A stretch of DNA of 64,000 nt from Candidatus Blochmannia sp. SNP (GCF_036549215.1 NZ_CP144371.1:248001-312000), one strand, 5' to 3'; positions 10,565-20,549 are shown, numbered from the stretch's first letter. Made by a program: numbers and translations. Notes: a model not told the origin generated them from the sequence alone.

Positions 10565-11560
10565 ATGATTAGCACATTTTCTTTAGCCTTGATAATTATT
10601 ACAGGAATATCAGGTATTTTCTGGGGAATAAAACAACTATATACAATAATACATAATCATTACCAGCATAAAAAAATATTTATTCAAAAATCAAATAATA
10701 TTTATCAACAATCAAAAAATAATTATTCATTAATTATTTCATACTGTTCAAAGATCTCTGAATTTGTATCCTCACTTTTTCCAATATTGTTATTAGTATT
10801 TATAATACGATCATTTATTTTTGAGCCATTCCGAATCCCTTCTGGATCCATGATGCCAACTTTATTAATAGGAGATTTTATTTTAGTAAAAAAATTTATA
10901 TATGGTATTAAAAATCCTATTACTCAAAAAACATTAATTAATACTGGACATCCAAAACGCGGGGATGTAATAGTATTTAAGTATCCTAAAAATACTACGA
11001 TAAACTATATTAAACGAGTAATTGGAGAACCAGGAGACAAAGTAATCTATAATATCATTACTAAACAATTAACAATATATCCTAATCATATTAATAATAT
11101 TAAGAATATACAACCATTACCAATTATTTATAATAACATTGCTCCTAGTAATTTTATTCAAATATTTAACAGCGACTCAAATGGAAAGGTCAATTCTTCT
11201 TTTATCAAAATAAAATCACAGAAAAAAAATTTAAATGGTATTCGGTTAATCCAGGCTACAGAATCATTTAATGGAATAAAACATAATATTTTAACCATGA
11301 TACCTCCTGGTGATCAAAACCTAATAAAAATGTATAACCAACACACAAAACACTTAATATCTGAATGGTTAGTGCCCTCAGATGAGTATTTTGTAATGGG
11401 AGATAATAGAGATAACAGCGCAGATAGTCGTTACTGGGGATTTGTACCTGAGCGTAATATAGTAGGACAAGCAACAATAATTTGGATGAATATAAAAAAA
11501 CAAGAAGAAGGAACATGGCCAATTAGTATACAAATAAATAGAATAGGAAAGATACAATAA
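10565..11560 (+). CDS. lepB: Signal peptidase I
   Basis: Membrane-bound serine/lysine protease that removes signal peptides from exported proteins. The 331-residue product (E. coli 324) has two N-terminal membrane segments (about 4-24 and 71-86). The catalytic serine lies in PSGSMMPTLL (Ser95), the general-base lysine in NYIKRVIGEPGDK (Lys150), and the MGDNRDNSADSRYWGFVP box near the C-terminus is intact. It is 14 bases behind lepA and probably co-transcribed. The family call is certain. Confidence 0.98.
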   Translation: MISTFSLALIIITGISGIFWGIKQLYTIIHNHYQHKKIFIQKSNNIYQQSKNNYSLIISYCSKISEFVSSLFPILLLVFIIRSFIFEPFRIPSGSMMPTLLIGDFILVKKFIYGIKNPITQKTLINTGHPKRGDVIVFKYPKNTTINYIKRVIGEPGDKVIYNIITKQLTIYPNHINNIKNIQPLPIIYNNIAPSNFIQIFNSDSNGKVNSSFIKIKSQKKNLNGIRLIQATESFNGIKHNILTMIPPGDQNLIKMYNQHTKHLISEWLVPSDEYFVMGDNRDNSADSRYWGFVPERNIVGQATIIWMNIKKQEEGTWPISIQINRIGKIQ

Positions 11561-11571
11561 GATTAATACGT

Positions 11572-11612
11572 CTTCTAATAATGGATAAATTAAATATCGC
11601 CCTTATTAGAAG
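11572..11612 (+). repeat. Long-loop inverted repeat between lepB and rnc
   Basis: Arms CTTCTAATAA / TTATTAGAAG (11572-11581 and 11603-11612). GG and CC just inside the arms could extend the stem past one bulged base. It starts 12 bases after the lepB stop codon and is followed 16 bases later by a second, perfect hairpin. Confidence 0.55.
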
Positions 11613-11628
11613 TTAAAAATAAATAAAA

Positions 11629-11662
11629 GTTATTTATAAAAATTTTTATTTTTATAAATAAC
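11629..11662 (+). promoter_or_regulatory. Perfect stem-loop just upstream of rnc
   Basis: Perfect 15-base arms (starting GTTATTTATAAAAA) around a TTTT loop, ending 25 bases before the rnc ATG. In E. coli the rnc leader has a stem-loop that RNase III cuts to limit its own synthesis; this could be the counterpart. It could equally be an A/T-rich terminator for lepB. Confidence 0.45.
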
Positions 11663-11687
11663 ATGTAATATGTAATCTGTAAACATT

Positions 11688-12368
11688 ATGTCAATTGATG
11701 CGCTTCAAAAAAAACTCGGTTATGTTTTTACTCAATATAATTTATTATCAAAAGCACTAACCCACAGAAGCTCTAGTAATCAACATAACGAAAGATTAGA
11801 GTTTTTAGGGGATGCTATATTAAATTATGTAATCACCAATGCATTATATCATAAATTTCCTCATATTAATGAAGGAGATATGAGTAGGATGCGTGCGAAT
11901 TTAGTACGTGAAAATACCCTAGCAACACTAGCGCGAGAATTCAACCTAGGAGATTATTTACAATTAGGGCAGGGTGAACTAAAAAACGGCGGTTATCATC
12001 GTGACTCTATTCTAGCTAATACAATAGAAGCAATAATAGGTAGTATATTTTTAGACAGTAATATTCAAACTATTGAAATATTAATTACTAATTGGTATCA
12101 AGTTCGTTTAGATCAAATGAATCCTTATGATAAACAAAAAGATCCAAAAACTCGTCTACAAGAACATATGCAGCATCGTCGTTTACCATTACCTGTATAT
12201 TGGGTGAATCAAATAGTTGGAGAAGCACATAATCAAATTTTTACCATAAATTGTCAAATTAACGAATTAACACAACCGGTCATCGGATCCGGCTCTAGCC
12301 GACGTAGAGCTGAACAAGATGCAGCAGAAAAAACTCTAGAGATATTGGAACATAATGAAAATAAATAA
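11688..12368 (+). CDS. rnc: Ribonuclease III
   Basis: Cuts double-stranded RNA, including the rRNA precursor, in the cytoplasm. The product is 226 residues, the same as E. coli. The catalytic signature [15 protein letters not shown] gives Glu38 and Asp42, the second acidic cluster is in [13 protein letters not shown], and a double-stranded RNA-binding domain fills about 155-222 ([11 protein letters not shown] to [17 protein letters not shown]). In E. coli rnc is followed by era and recO; both are absent here and a gap leads to pdxJ. Confidence 0.98.
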   Translation: MSIDALQKKLGYVFTQYNLLSKALTHRSSSNQHNERLEFLGDAILNYVITNALYHKFPHINEGDMSRMRANLVRENTLATLAREFNLGDYLQLGQGELKNGGYHRDSILANTIEAIIGSIFLDSNIQTIEILITNWYQVRLDQMNPYDKQKDPKTRLQEHMQHRRLPLPVYWVNQIVGEAHNQIFTINCQINELTQPVIGSGSSRRRAEQDAAEKTLEILEHNENK

Positions 12369-12982
12369 ACTAAATAAAACTGCTCTAATACATTTAAATA
12401 CCAAAATATATTTATACCTAAATTTAGCCAACTAACAAATCTATAGCTACCCAAAAAATATATTATAGGTTACAAAAATATCTGTACGAATCATTACGCA
12501 CATATATATAATAACATCAAATACTACTTGATTTCTAAATCTATTAAAATTTAAAAATTGTATTACCATAGCAAAAAAACAAATTGCTAACAATAACATT
12601 AATCATATGCACCACAAACTACTCGATTATTATCTTTAATAACACTACATTGTTTTATTTTTAACAAAGAAGAATACCTTTCTAAATTAGGCAATACTAT
12701 AATATTTATGGTATTATATGAATATTCTGTGCTAATAAACTTTAAAAGTAATAAAATTATTATTACAAAGTAACAATAAATCCTAAAAGATCGTTTAAAA
12801 ATTAATCACTCAAAATAAAAATTTACAAATCTTGAAAAATAATGATTATTGTATACTATATTTGTACTCAAATAAATCAATTTATAAATACATTATATTC
12901 TTATCCAGTATAAGAATTGATGTTAACACTGGATAAGAATAAGAATAAGAATATAAATATTAAACTTAAGAGTGTATACATA
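12369..12982. other. Gap where era and recO stand in E. coli
   Basis: About 610 bases between rnc and the chosen pdxJ start. No frame shows the GTPase motifs of Era or any RecO similarity, so both genes are deleted here rather than recently frameshifted. A 13-base-arm inverted repeat lies at its right end. Confidence 0.6.
12897..12940. repeat. Perfect inverted repeat upstream of pdxJ
   Basis: Arms ATTCTTATCCAGT and ACTGGATAAGAAT (13 bases each, exact) around an 18-base loop, ending 42 bases before the pdxJ ATG. The right arm runs into three direct copies of AAGAAT (12935-12952). It may be a leader hairpin or an operator dyad. Confidence 0.6.
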
Positions 12983-13717
12983 ATGTCTAATTTATTATTA
13001 GGAGTAAATATTGATCATATTGCAACACTACGCAATGCAAGAAATACCGCATATCCCGATCCTGTACATGCTGCATTTATTGCAGAACAATCAGGAGCAG
13101 ATAGTATTACTGTGCATTTAAGAGAAGATCGTCGCCATATTACAGATCGAGATATCGAAATATTACGTAAGACTATACAAACAGCTATGAACTTAGAAAT
13201 AGCAGCAACAAATGAAATGATTAATATCGCATGTATGTTAAAACCACATTATTGTTGCTTAGTGCCTGAAAGACGTCAAGAACTGACAACTGAAGGTGGT
13301 TTAGATATAATCAACAAATCAAATAAATTACAGGATATAATATTTAAGCTTATTGACTCTGGAATTAGAGTTTCGCTATTTATAGATCCTGATGAACAAC
13401 AAATTCATGCTGCATATAATATAGGAGTACCTTACATAGAAATACATACCGGTATATATTCTGATGCTATAGATCAAACAACTAAAAATATAGAGTATAA
13501 ACGTATTAAAAAAAGCGTACAGTACGCTGTAGATAACGGTTTAAAAGTCAATGCTGGACATGGTCTTGATTATCACAATGTACAGCCTATTGCAAGGTTA
13601 CCAGGAATACAAGAATTAAATATAGGACATTCTATCATTAGCCGATCAATGTTCTGTGGATTATCTAAAGCTATTAAAGATATGAAAGCATTATTACAAA
13701 AATCAAGAAGAGGTTAA
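12983..13717 (+). CDS. pdxJ: Pyridoxine 5'-phosphate synthase
   Basis: Last step of the DXP-dependent vitamin B6 pathway: condenses 1-deoxyxylulose 5-phosphate with 3-amino-2-oxopropyl phosphate to pyridoxine 5'-phosphate. The 244-residue product (E. coli 243) keeps [41 protein letters not shown] and [12 protein letters not shown]. The frame is open upstream to an ATG at 12917, but the ATG at 12983 matches the E. coli N-terminus ([12 protein letters not shown]) and has AAGAG before it. It is 2 bases upstream of acpS and so co-transcribed. Confidence 0.97.
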   Translation: MSNLLLGVNIDHIATLRNARNTAYPDPVHAAFIAEQSGADSITVHLREDRRHITDRDIEILRKTIQTAMNLEIAATNEMINIACMLKPHYCCLVPERRQELTTEGGLDIINKSNKLQDIIFKLIDSGIRVSLFIDPDEQQIHAAYNIGVPYIEIHTGIYSDAIDQTTKNIEYKRIKKSVQYAVDNGLKVNAGHGLDYHNVQPIARLPGIQELNIGHSIISRSMFCGLSKAIKDMKALLQKSRRG

Positions 13718-13719
13718 TA

Positions 13720-14097
13720 GTGATTCACGGAATCGGTATAGATATCGTCGATACTATCAAAATAAAAAAAATAATAACACATAGCGGAGATAGATTAGCT
13801 AAACGCATACTTAGTAAATCAGAATGGAAAATATATCAAAATAAAAAACATCCTGTACGTTTCTTAGCAAAACGTTTTGCTGCAAAAGAAGCAGTAGCTA
13901 AGGCATTTGGAACTGGAATCAATCAAGGAGTTACATTTAATCAAATTGAAATATTTAACGATAAATTAGGAAAACCAATGTTGCATCTGTTTTCACATGC
14001 GGCACTATTAGCTAATAAATTATCATTAAAAAAAATGCATATTACCTTATCTGATACCAATTTATATGCATGTGCACTCGTAGTATTTGAACGATAA
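13720..14097 (+). CDS. acpS: Holo-[acyl-carrier-protein] synthase
   Basis: Moves 4'-phosphopantetheine from coenzyme A to acyl carrier protein, making it active for fatty-acid synthesis. The product is 125 residues (E. coli 126). Metal/CoA-binding residues are visible as Asp8 in GIGIDIVD and the glutamate of RFAAKEAVAKAFGTG. The start is GTG, placed 2 bases after the pdxJ stop with AGAAGAGG ahead of it inside pdxJ. Order pdxJ-acpS is as in E. coli. Confidence 0.97.
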   Translation: MIHGIGIDIVDTIKIKKIITHSGDRLAKRILSKSEWKIYQNKKHPVRFLAKRFAAKEAVAKAFGTGINQGVTFNQIEIFNDKLGKPMLHLFSHAALLANKLSLKKMHITLSDTNLYACALVVFER

Positions 14098-14136
14098 CTA
14101 AATTCTAATACATAACTATACACATAATTATTACTA

Positions 14137-14207
14137 CCGTATTATTTATATACTAATAAAACCTAATAATTTTAGTTAAAAATTTTAATTAAATATAAAT
14201 AATACGG
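14137..14207. repeat. Perfect inverted repeat after acpS
   Basis: Arms CCGTATTATTTATAT and its exact complement (15 bases each) with a 41-base loop that can itself pair in part. It lies 39 bases beyond the acpS stop codon. It may be the 3' end of the lepA-acpS transcripts; there is no classic T-run. Confidence 0.5.
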
Positions 14208-14337
14208 ACATCAACAATCTCTATAATTAAAAAATTATTTTTTTATTTTATTTAATAAAATATTAATATTTAAATATATATAACAAATTACTCCACAATT
14301 GCACATTGCAACGCTCTTGTTATACGTGAAGAAATAT

Positions 14338-14823
14338 ATGTATGAAATAGAAGATATGGATACTATATGGATGCGTCATGCTATTACATTAGCTACTTAC
14401 GCTGAAATTATTGGAGAAATATCGGTAGGAGCAGTTTTAATTCAAAATGGTCAACTTATAAGTTGTGGCTGGAATTCTTCTATTATATATCATGATCCCA
14501 GCGCCCATGCAGAAATTATAGCATTACGCATAGGAGGAAAAATTTTAGGTAATTATCGTTTATTAGGCACTACTCTTTACGTTACTTTAGAACCATGCAT
14601 AATGTGTATTGGCGCCATGATTCACGCGCGTATTCATCGACTAGTTTGTGGCGCAAAAAACAAAAAATCTGGACACACACCCTGGTTAAAAACCTTACTC
14701 CATCATCCGATGGTTAATCACCATATATCTTTAACCACCGGAATACTAGAAAAAGAATGTGCTTCGCAATTAAATAAATTTTTTAAACGTCGCCGCCACA
14801 CTTCAATCTCATCACTAAAATAG
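14338..14823 (+). CDS. tadA: tRNA-specific adenosine deaminase
   Basis: Deaminates A34 of tRNA-Arg(ACG) to inosine, needed to read CGU, CGC and CGA. The product is 161 residues from this start (E. coli 167). Zinc ligands and the catalytic acid are visible: His57 and Glu59 in SAHAEI, and Cys87 and Cys90 in EPCIMC. The frame is open to a TTG at 14299. I chose the ATG at 14338, which has GTGAAGAA before it and keeps the IWMRHAITLA start region; the ATG at 14356 is also possible. Confidence 0.95.
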   Translation: MYEIEDMDTIWMRHAITLATYAEIIGEISVGAVLIQNGQLISCGWNSSIIYHDPSAHAEIIALRIGGKILGNYRLLGTTLYVTLEPCIMCIGAMIHARIHRLVCGAKNKKSGHTPWLKTLLHHPMVNHHISLTTGILEKECASQLNKFFKRRRHTSISSLK

Positions 14824-15276
14824 CCCAAAGAATTGAAAACCAATCAATCCATATAGATAAATATAATTATTTATTAATAATAAATCATAAATATTTCTAT
14901 AACAGAAAATTACTTTAATATAATAATAAATTATAACATAATCATATATCTAAAAACTCAAATAAACAATATAAGCATAATATGCTTATATTGTTTAAAT
15001 AAAATTAAAAAATAGTTTTAATATCATAAACAATAAACATTTAATAGAGTAATATATATACAACACTTAATATAAATATTAATAAAAATGTCTATTTATT
15101 AAATATAAAAACATTATTTAATGTTTAATAATACTTTATAAAATTAAATTTAAGAATAATTTAATTTTATAAAATAATTAATAATTTATAATATATTTAT
15201 TTAATTAAAAATTTTTTAAAAATATTACTTTATAATATATTTTTACTATTTTCATACAAAAACATAGGCGATTATT
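14824..15276. other. Non-coding spacer between tadA and glyA
   Basis: About 450 bases of very A/T-rich DNA with one strong palindrome (14963-14997) and no gene. In E. coli several genes including purL lie between tadA and glyA; none is recognisable here. Confidence 0.6.
14963..14997 (+). terminator. Palindromic hairpin downstream of tadA
   Basis: Perfect 17-base arms around one central base (14980), reading TAAACAATATAAGCATA and its complement. It lies 140 bases after the tadA stop codon. It could end the tadA transcript, but the T-run is inside the stem and the distance is long. Confidence 0.45.
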
Positions 15277-16518
15277 ATGTCGATATATACAAATTATGAT
15301 ATTGAATTATGGGAAATAATGAAACAAGAAATCTCTCGACAAGAAGAACATATTGAATTGATTGCATCCGAAAATTACGTCAGCCCTCAAGTCATGAAAA
15401 TACAAGGTTCACAGCTTACTAATAAATATGCTGAAGGATATCCAGGTAAACGTTACTATGGCGGATGTGAATATGTTGATATGATTGAACAATTGGGCAT
15501 TGATCGCGCAAAAAAATTATTTTCTGCCGACTATGCAAATATACAACCACACTCTGGATCCCAAGCTAATTTTTCTGTTTACAACGCCTTATTACATCCT
15601 GGAGATACTATTTTAGGTATGCACTTAAACCATGGAGGACATTTAACACATGGTTCACCAGTAAACTTTTCAGGAAAATTATATAAAGCTATATTTTACG
15701 GTGTTGATGAAACTGGATGTATTAATTACGAAGAACTAGAAAATTTAGCTACAATACACAAGCCAAAAATGATTGTAGGGGGGTTCTCTGCATATTCCGG
15801 TATTATAAATTGGTCTAAAATGCGTCAAATTGCTGATGCTGTTCAAGCATATCTATTTATTGATATGGCTCATATTGCAGGATTAGTTGCAGCAGGTATA
15901 TATCCAAATCCACTACCCCATGCGCATGTAGTAACTGCTACTACTCATAAAACATTAGCAGGGCCAAGAGGCGGTTTAATTTTAGCTAGTGGAGGTGATC
16001 CAAAATTTTATAAAAAACTAGATGCTTCAGTTTTTCCTGGTTCTCAAGGAGGCCCATTAATGCACGTTATCGCAGCTAAAGCAGTTGCCTTAAAAGAAGC
16101 AATGGATCCATCCTTTAAATTATATCAACAAAAAGTCGTCAACCACGCTAAAATAATGGTTAAAGAATTTTTACTACGCAAATTTAAAGTAATTTCTGGT
16201 ATAACTCATAATCATCTGTTTTTATTAGATTTAAGAAACAAAAACATAACCGGAAAGGATGCTAGCATAGCCTTAGAACGTGCTAACATTATTGTTAACA
16301 AAAACAGCATACCTAATGATTATAGAAATCCTTTCATTACATCTGGCATACGCATCGGTACGCCGGCAATAACCAGACGTGGTTTTAATGAAAACGACGT
16401 CAAAAAATTGTCTCAGTGGATTTGTGATATACTAAACCATATCAATGACAATGAAATTATTTTATCTACAAAAAATAAAGTCTCACTCATTTGCTCTCAG
16501 CATCCTATATATAGTTAA
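15277..16518 (+). CDS. glyA: Serine hydroxymethyltransferase
   Basis: PLP enzyme that converts serine and tetrahydrofolate to glycine and 5,10-methylene-tetrahydrofolate, the main one-carbon source. The product is 413 residues (E. coli 417). The PLP lysine is in [15 protein letters not shown], and [11 protein letters not shown], the YPGKRYYGG loop and GSQANF are intact. The C-terminal 15-20 residues are divergent. AGGCGAT precedes the ATG. It converges with suhB across a shared hairpin. Confidence 0.98.
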   Translation: MSIYTNYDIELWEIMKQEISRQEEHIELIASENYVSPQVMKIQGSQLTNKYAEGYPGKRYYGGCEYVDMIEQLGIDRAKKLFSADYANIQPHSGSQANFSVYNALLHPGDTILGMHLNHGGHLTHGSPVNFSGKLYKAIFYGVDETGCINYEELENLATIHKPKMIVGGFSAYSGIINWSKMRQIADAVQAYLFIDMAHIAGLVAAGIYPNPLPHAHVVTATTHKTLAGPRGGLILASGGDPKFYKKLDASVFPGSQGGPLMHVIAAKAVALKEAMDPSFKLYQQKVVNHAKIMVKEFLLRKFKVISGITHNHLFLLDLRNKNITGKDASIALERANIIVNKNSIPNDYRNPFITSGIRIGTPAITRRGFNENDVKKLSQWICDILNHINDNEIILSTKNKVSLICSQHPIYS

Positions 16519-16617
16519 CATTATAAAAAATCAATTAAATAAAATCACCATAAATAAGACTCTTATCTTCTATAAAAGTTTTGTTTTTGACACAAATAAA
16601 TATTGTTCATTAATACT

Positions 16618-16650
16618 TAGTTCAATCATCTATATCAGATGATTGAACTA
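16618..16650. terminator. Bidirectional hairpin overlapping the suhB stop codon
   Basis: Perfect 14-base arms TAGTTCAATCATCT / AGATGATTGAACTA with a 5-base loop, between convergent glyA and suhB. The last nine suhB codons and its TGA (16622-16624) are inside the stem. Confidence 0.65.
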
Positions 16651-17431
16651 TTGGCAAAATAGTCCGAATTATCTTTGTATTACCCGCAATTATATTTCCA
16701 AATAATAAATAATTGTCAGCCCCAGTAAAATCAACAATTAATCCCCCTGATTCACGAATAATTAAAACACCACTAGCCAATTTGTTGTTATTAATATTTT
16801 TTAAAAAAATAGCAATACATCCATCTACACGTCCAACTGCAACATAAGCCAAATCTAATACTGTCGCTCCAGTATACCGAAAATATATATATTTATTACT
16901 AAATTTATTTAAAAAATTAACAACCACATGTTGTTTTTCATAAACACAAGACATAACAATAATTGCCCCGTTTAAATTCTTAGCAGTCCCTACACGAATC
17001 CGATAACCATTAAGCTGAGCTCCTTTTCCACGACAAGCGCTAAACAACTCATTATGGATGGGGTCATATATCACTCCTATCTCAATATGCTCTTTAAAAA
17101 AGACTGAAATAGACAAAGCAAAAAAAGGAAACTGTTTAACAAAATTAATATCACTATCTATAGATCCAATTATCCAACGAATACCCTCCTTACAATATAT
17201 ATTATTATCATTGACATTATGATCATGCCATGTGGTTACAATAGTATGTAATGGATAAAATTTTCGAATAATTGTCGCAATAATATTGTATGATTTTTCA
17301 TTTATTTTATAGATCAAATCATTTATATAATTTGAACGTATACTGTTTCTATCCAAAAATTCATATTGTTTAACAACAAAGTCTCCCGCTTTTCTTATAG
17401 CTTGAATAGCGATATTCAACATCGGATGCAT
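16622..17431 (-). CDS. suhB: SuhB-like protein (inositol monophosphatase fold) with degraded active site
   Basis: The 269-residue product aligns end to end with E. coli SuhB (267): MHPMLNIA, RKAGDFV, GVIYDPIHNELF, RGKGAQLNGYRIR, LDLAYVAVGRVDG and GNIIAGN. The metal-binding motifs of the phosphatase have decayed: the EE site is TTWHDH (66-71), DPLDGTTNF is GSIDSDINF (89-97) and WDFAAG is NNKLASG. Of the ligands equivalent to E. coli Glu67, Asp84 and Asp212 none remains, so catalysis is unlikely. In E. coli SuhB also acts in the Nus complex on rRNA transcription independently of catalysis; that role probably explains retention (inference). Confidence 0.93.
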   Translation of the reverse strand: MHPMLNIAIQAIRKAGDFVVKQYEFLDRNSIRSNYINDLIYKINEKSYNIIATIIRKFYPLHTIVTTWHDHNVNDNNIYCKEGIRWIIGSIDSDINFVKQFPFFALSISVFFKEHIEIGVIYDPIHNELFSACRGKGAQLNGYRIRVGTAKNLNGAIIVMSCVYEKQHVVVNFLNKFSNKYIYFRYTGATVLDLAYVAVGRVDGCIAIFLKNINNNKLASGVLIIRESGGLIVDFTGADNYLLFGNIIAGNTKIIRTILPIVQSSDIDD

Positions 17432-18296
17432 AAATTATTCATCCAGTAATTCATCATAAAATTAAAATAAATATAATACACATCATACTACACTATGTAT
17501 GTATTGAACTATGTTTTTCAAACAACACAAATATTATATTATCTGATTGTTATACAATACATCTTAAAATATATAATTACTAAAAATCTTTAAAATTTAT
17601 AAACAAGAACATTTATTTCATTTTAAATATATAGTTTTTATATGTATTTAATTATTACATTATTTATTTTTATATAAATTCCAAAATGATATAAAAATAA
17701 ATAATGTAATCTTTTTAAAGAAACTAAAATTAAATCTTTCACGGAAATATACCGATAACAGCATAATTCTATAATATATATATATTGATATATAATCATT
17801 TACATTTTTTACCATTAAAAATAAGACTTGTTATTTTCATTAGCAGTATTATCTTTAAATAATTAATTTTTACTATTATGTTAAACAACAGGTGCTTTAA
17901 TCATTTATTGTTATATAAATACTTCCGCTAAATATTAAGCACAATATTTTATTATATTTTATTAAAAAATAGCATCTCTTAAATCGATTCATTCAAATGA
18001 CTAATAGTATTATAACAACATAATACATATATCTATTTCAATTAAACAATCGAATACATATTTATGTATACTTAAATTAAGTCATTTACAAAATAAAAAA
18101 TAAAGAATCAGGTTTCATTGCTTTATATAGCAATGAATAATAATTTCATATAGAATGATGTTTTAGTTAGAATATGTATTTCAACTAAAAATGAATACAT
18201 ATTTATAACATATAATTAATCTACTATATAGATAGAAATGATTACTATAATTCTATTTCATATCAGAACAAATTTTTATTTTTGGAGCATTATTAG
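17432..18296. other. Long gap between divergent suhB and iscS
   Basis: About 865 bases, very A/T-rich, no supported gene. E. coli has trmJ and iscR here; neither is recognisable. It holds a perfect 22-base-arm hairpin (17654-17710) and a smaller dyad (TTCATTGCT / AGCAATGAA, 18114-18137). Confidence 0.65.
17654..17710. repeat. Perfect 22-base inverted repeat with no gene to terminate
   Basis: Arms 17654-17675 and 17689-17710 (ATTACATTATTTATTTTTATAT and its complement; quoted in part as ATTACATTATTTATTTTT), 13-base loop. Both flanking genes point away from it, so it is not a terminator of an existing gene; it may be left from a deleted one. Confidence 0.7.
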
Positions 18297-19466
18297 ATGA
18301 AGTTACCAATATATTTTGATTATGCCGCTACTACTCCGGTAGACCCCAGAGTAGTAGAAAAAATGATACAATATTTTACCCTAGACGGAATATTTGGTAA
18401 CCCGTCTTCTCGTTCTCATTATTATGGATGGAAAGCAGAAGAAGCCGTAGATATAGCTCGTAAACAAATTGCTCGATTAATAGGAGCTGAATCAAATGAA
18501 ATAATTTTCACTTCAGGAGCTACTGAATCAGTAAATTTAGCTATTAAAGGAATAGCTCAAGCTTATCATAAAAAAGGGAAACATATCATTACAAGTATGA
18601 CAGAACATAAATCAGTCTTAGATACCTGTCAATATCTTGAAAATAAGGGATTTAAAATTACTCGCATAATCCCACAATCCAACGGATTAATTAATTTTAA
18701 TCAAATCAGTAATGCTCTTCGTGAAGAGACAATATTATTATCTATTATGCATGTAAATAATGAGATCGGCATCATCCAAGATATCACGAAAATTGGCAAA
18801 TTATGTCGTTTAAACGACATAATATTTCATGTAGATGCAACGCAAAGCGTTGGTAAATTGCATATTGATCTATCTGTATTACCAGTAGATTTGATGTCCT
18901 TCAATGGACATAAACTATATGGACCAAAAGGTATCGGAGGATTGTACGTGCGACGAGATAGGCATCCAAAAATTGATATTACCGCTCAAATGCATGGCGG
19001 AGGACATGAGTATGGTATACGTTCTGGAACATTGCCAGTTCATCAAATTGTCGGAATGGCCGAAGCATACCGTTTAGCTGAAGAAACTATGACAACAGAA
19101 ATGATTTATTTAAAAAAAATGAGAAATCGTTTATGGCAAGGATTGCAACAAATTGAAGGGGTATTAATTAATGGTGATCTAAATCATAGTATAGGTACAT
19201 TATTAAATGTTAGTTTTAGTCATATCGACGGTGAAACTCTAATGATAGCATTAAAAGATTTTGCATTATCCTCTGGATCTGCTTGCACCTCTGGTACTTT
19301 AAACCCATCACACGTGTTACAAGCTTTAGGAAGAAATAATGAACTAGCATATAATTCAATTAGATTTTCTTTAGGACGATTTACAACTGAAGAAGAAATA
19401 GAATACGCTATCCATCATATTGTCGCTACTGTTGTAAAATTAAACGCAATGATAAACTTATTATAA
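18297..19466 (+). CDS. iscS: Cysteine desulfurase IscS, lacking the C-terminal IscU-binding tail
   Basis: PLP enzyme that takes sulfur from cysteine for Fe-S clusters and tRNA thiolation. The product is 389 residues (E. coli 404). It starts [20 protein letters not shown]. The PLP lysine lies in [12 protein letters not shown] (about 206) and the persulfide cysteine in [10 protein letters not shown] (about 328). It ends at KLNAMINLL, so the last 15-20 residues of E. coli IscS are absent. The iscR, iscU, iscA, hscBA and fdx genes are not around it. TTTTTGGAGC precedes the ATG. Confidence 0.96.
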   Translation: MKLPIYFDYAATTPVDPRVVEKMIQYFTLDGIFGNPSSRSHYYGWKAEEAVDIARKQIARLIGAESNEIIFTSGATESVNLAIKGIAQAYHKKGKHIITSMTEHKSVLDTCQYLENKGFKITRIIPQSNGLINFNQISNALREETILLSIMHVNNEIGIIQDITKIGKLCRLNDIIFHVDATQSVGKLHIDLSVLPVDLMSFNGHKLYGPKGIGGLYVRRDRHPKIDITAQMHGGGHEYGIRSGTLPVHQIVGMAEAYRLAEETMTTEMIYLKKMRNRLWQGLQQIEGVLINGDLNHSIGTLLNVSFSHIDGETLMIALKDFALSSGSACTSGTLNPSHVLQALGRNNELAYNSIRFSLGRFTTEEEIEYAIHHIVATVVKLNAMINLL

Positions 19467-19882
19467 TTTCGTAATACCCCAAAACAATCAATTTATTTTC
19501 AAACACTTAATTATTGTACTGTAAAATTCTTATTTTTACATATTTTTCTTATTAAAGATTTAAAATAACTAATTATGGTTTAAATATTACTACATATCAT
19601 TACTTAATGTAAATTAAAGATATTTCATATATATTAGTTATAAATAATAAACATTACTAATATAGATATCTTGGTTATATAATTAGATTAATAAAAAATT
19701 TTACAAAAACATTACACATTATTTAATATATTAAATTGAATATGTGTCTACTTTAAAAATTTAATCTTTAATGCTATTATTAACCACATAGATTTTCTAT
19801 CAATATGCATTGATACTTAAAATTTTTATTTTGTATACTTAACGTTATATCAGGTCAAAATAAAAACTGACAGGGGAGTTTT
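19467..19882. other. Non-coding spacer between iscS and ndk
   Basis: About 415 bases with no gene. The isc cluster that follows iscS in E. coli is absent without visible remnants. The right end carries the strong ndk ribosome site AGGGGAG. Confidence 0.6.
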
Positions 19883-20293
19883 ATGATTTTTAAAGAACAT
19901 ACACTATCAATTATAAAACCTGATGCGGTTGCAAAAAATATAATTGGATCTATAATTAATAGATTTGAAACTTCTGGTCTTTCTGTTATGGAAGTTAAGA
20001 TACTAAAACTAACATATATACAAGCTTCTGAGTTTTATTGCGAACATCAAAAAAAACATTTTTTTGAAAGTTTAATAAATTTTATGATTTCTGGACCAAT
20101 ATTTGTACAAATACTAGCAGGTAATAATTCAATACAACGGAATAGAGAAATAATGGGAGCCACTAATCCAAAGCATGCGTTAGCAGGGACTATTAGATCC
20201 GATTATGGTTATGATTGTACTAAAAATGCTATTCATGGATCAGATTCTAAAAAATCAGCTATGCGTGAAATCCATTATTTCTTTAATACATAA
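19883..20293 (+). CDS. ndk: Nucleoside diphosphate kinase
   Basis: Equalises nucleoside triphosphate pools by a phospho-histidine ping-pong mechanism. The product is 136 residues (E. coli 143). The phosphorylated histidine is His118 in NAIHGSDS, the start SIIKPDAV is conserved, and NREIMGATNPKHALAGTIR forms the nucleotide site. The C-terminus is about 7 residues short of E. coli. The ribosome site GGGGAG is unusually strong for this genome, suggesting high expression. Confidence 0.98.
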   Translation: MIFKEHTLSIIKPDAVAKNIIGSIINRFETSGLSVMEVKILKLTYIQASEFYCEHQKKHFFESLINFMISGPIFVQILAGNNSIQRNREIMGATNPKHALAGTIRSDYGYDCTKNAIHGSDSKKSAMREIHYFFNT

Positions 20294-20549
20294 AAATCCA
20301 TACTTATAGACGCTATACTACTTATAATCACAATTAAACAATTATATAAAATTATATACAGAACAATTTTAAACGCTAAAATTAACTGATAATAAGAGTA
20401 TCGAACAACATAAAAACACAAATAATTTTTAAAAAATAAAAACCAATAAATTATAATTTAATTAGTCTTATGTAGAGCCATCCTAATTAAACATTAAATT
20501 CATGATCAATATAAATTTTTATAAAAATTAATCGTTAGAGATATATTTA

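Noticed and set aside
12254..12454. Minus-strand 66-codon frame at the end of rnc, considered as an era or recO remnant
   Set aside because: It is antisense to the conserved double-stranded RNA-binding domain of rnc and shows no motif of either protein.
16445..16642. 65-codon + frame over the end of glyA
   Set aside because: It is out of frame with glyA and runs through the suhB terminator hairpin; no homology.
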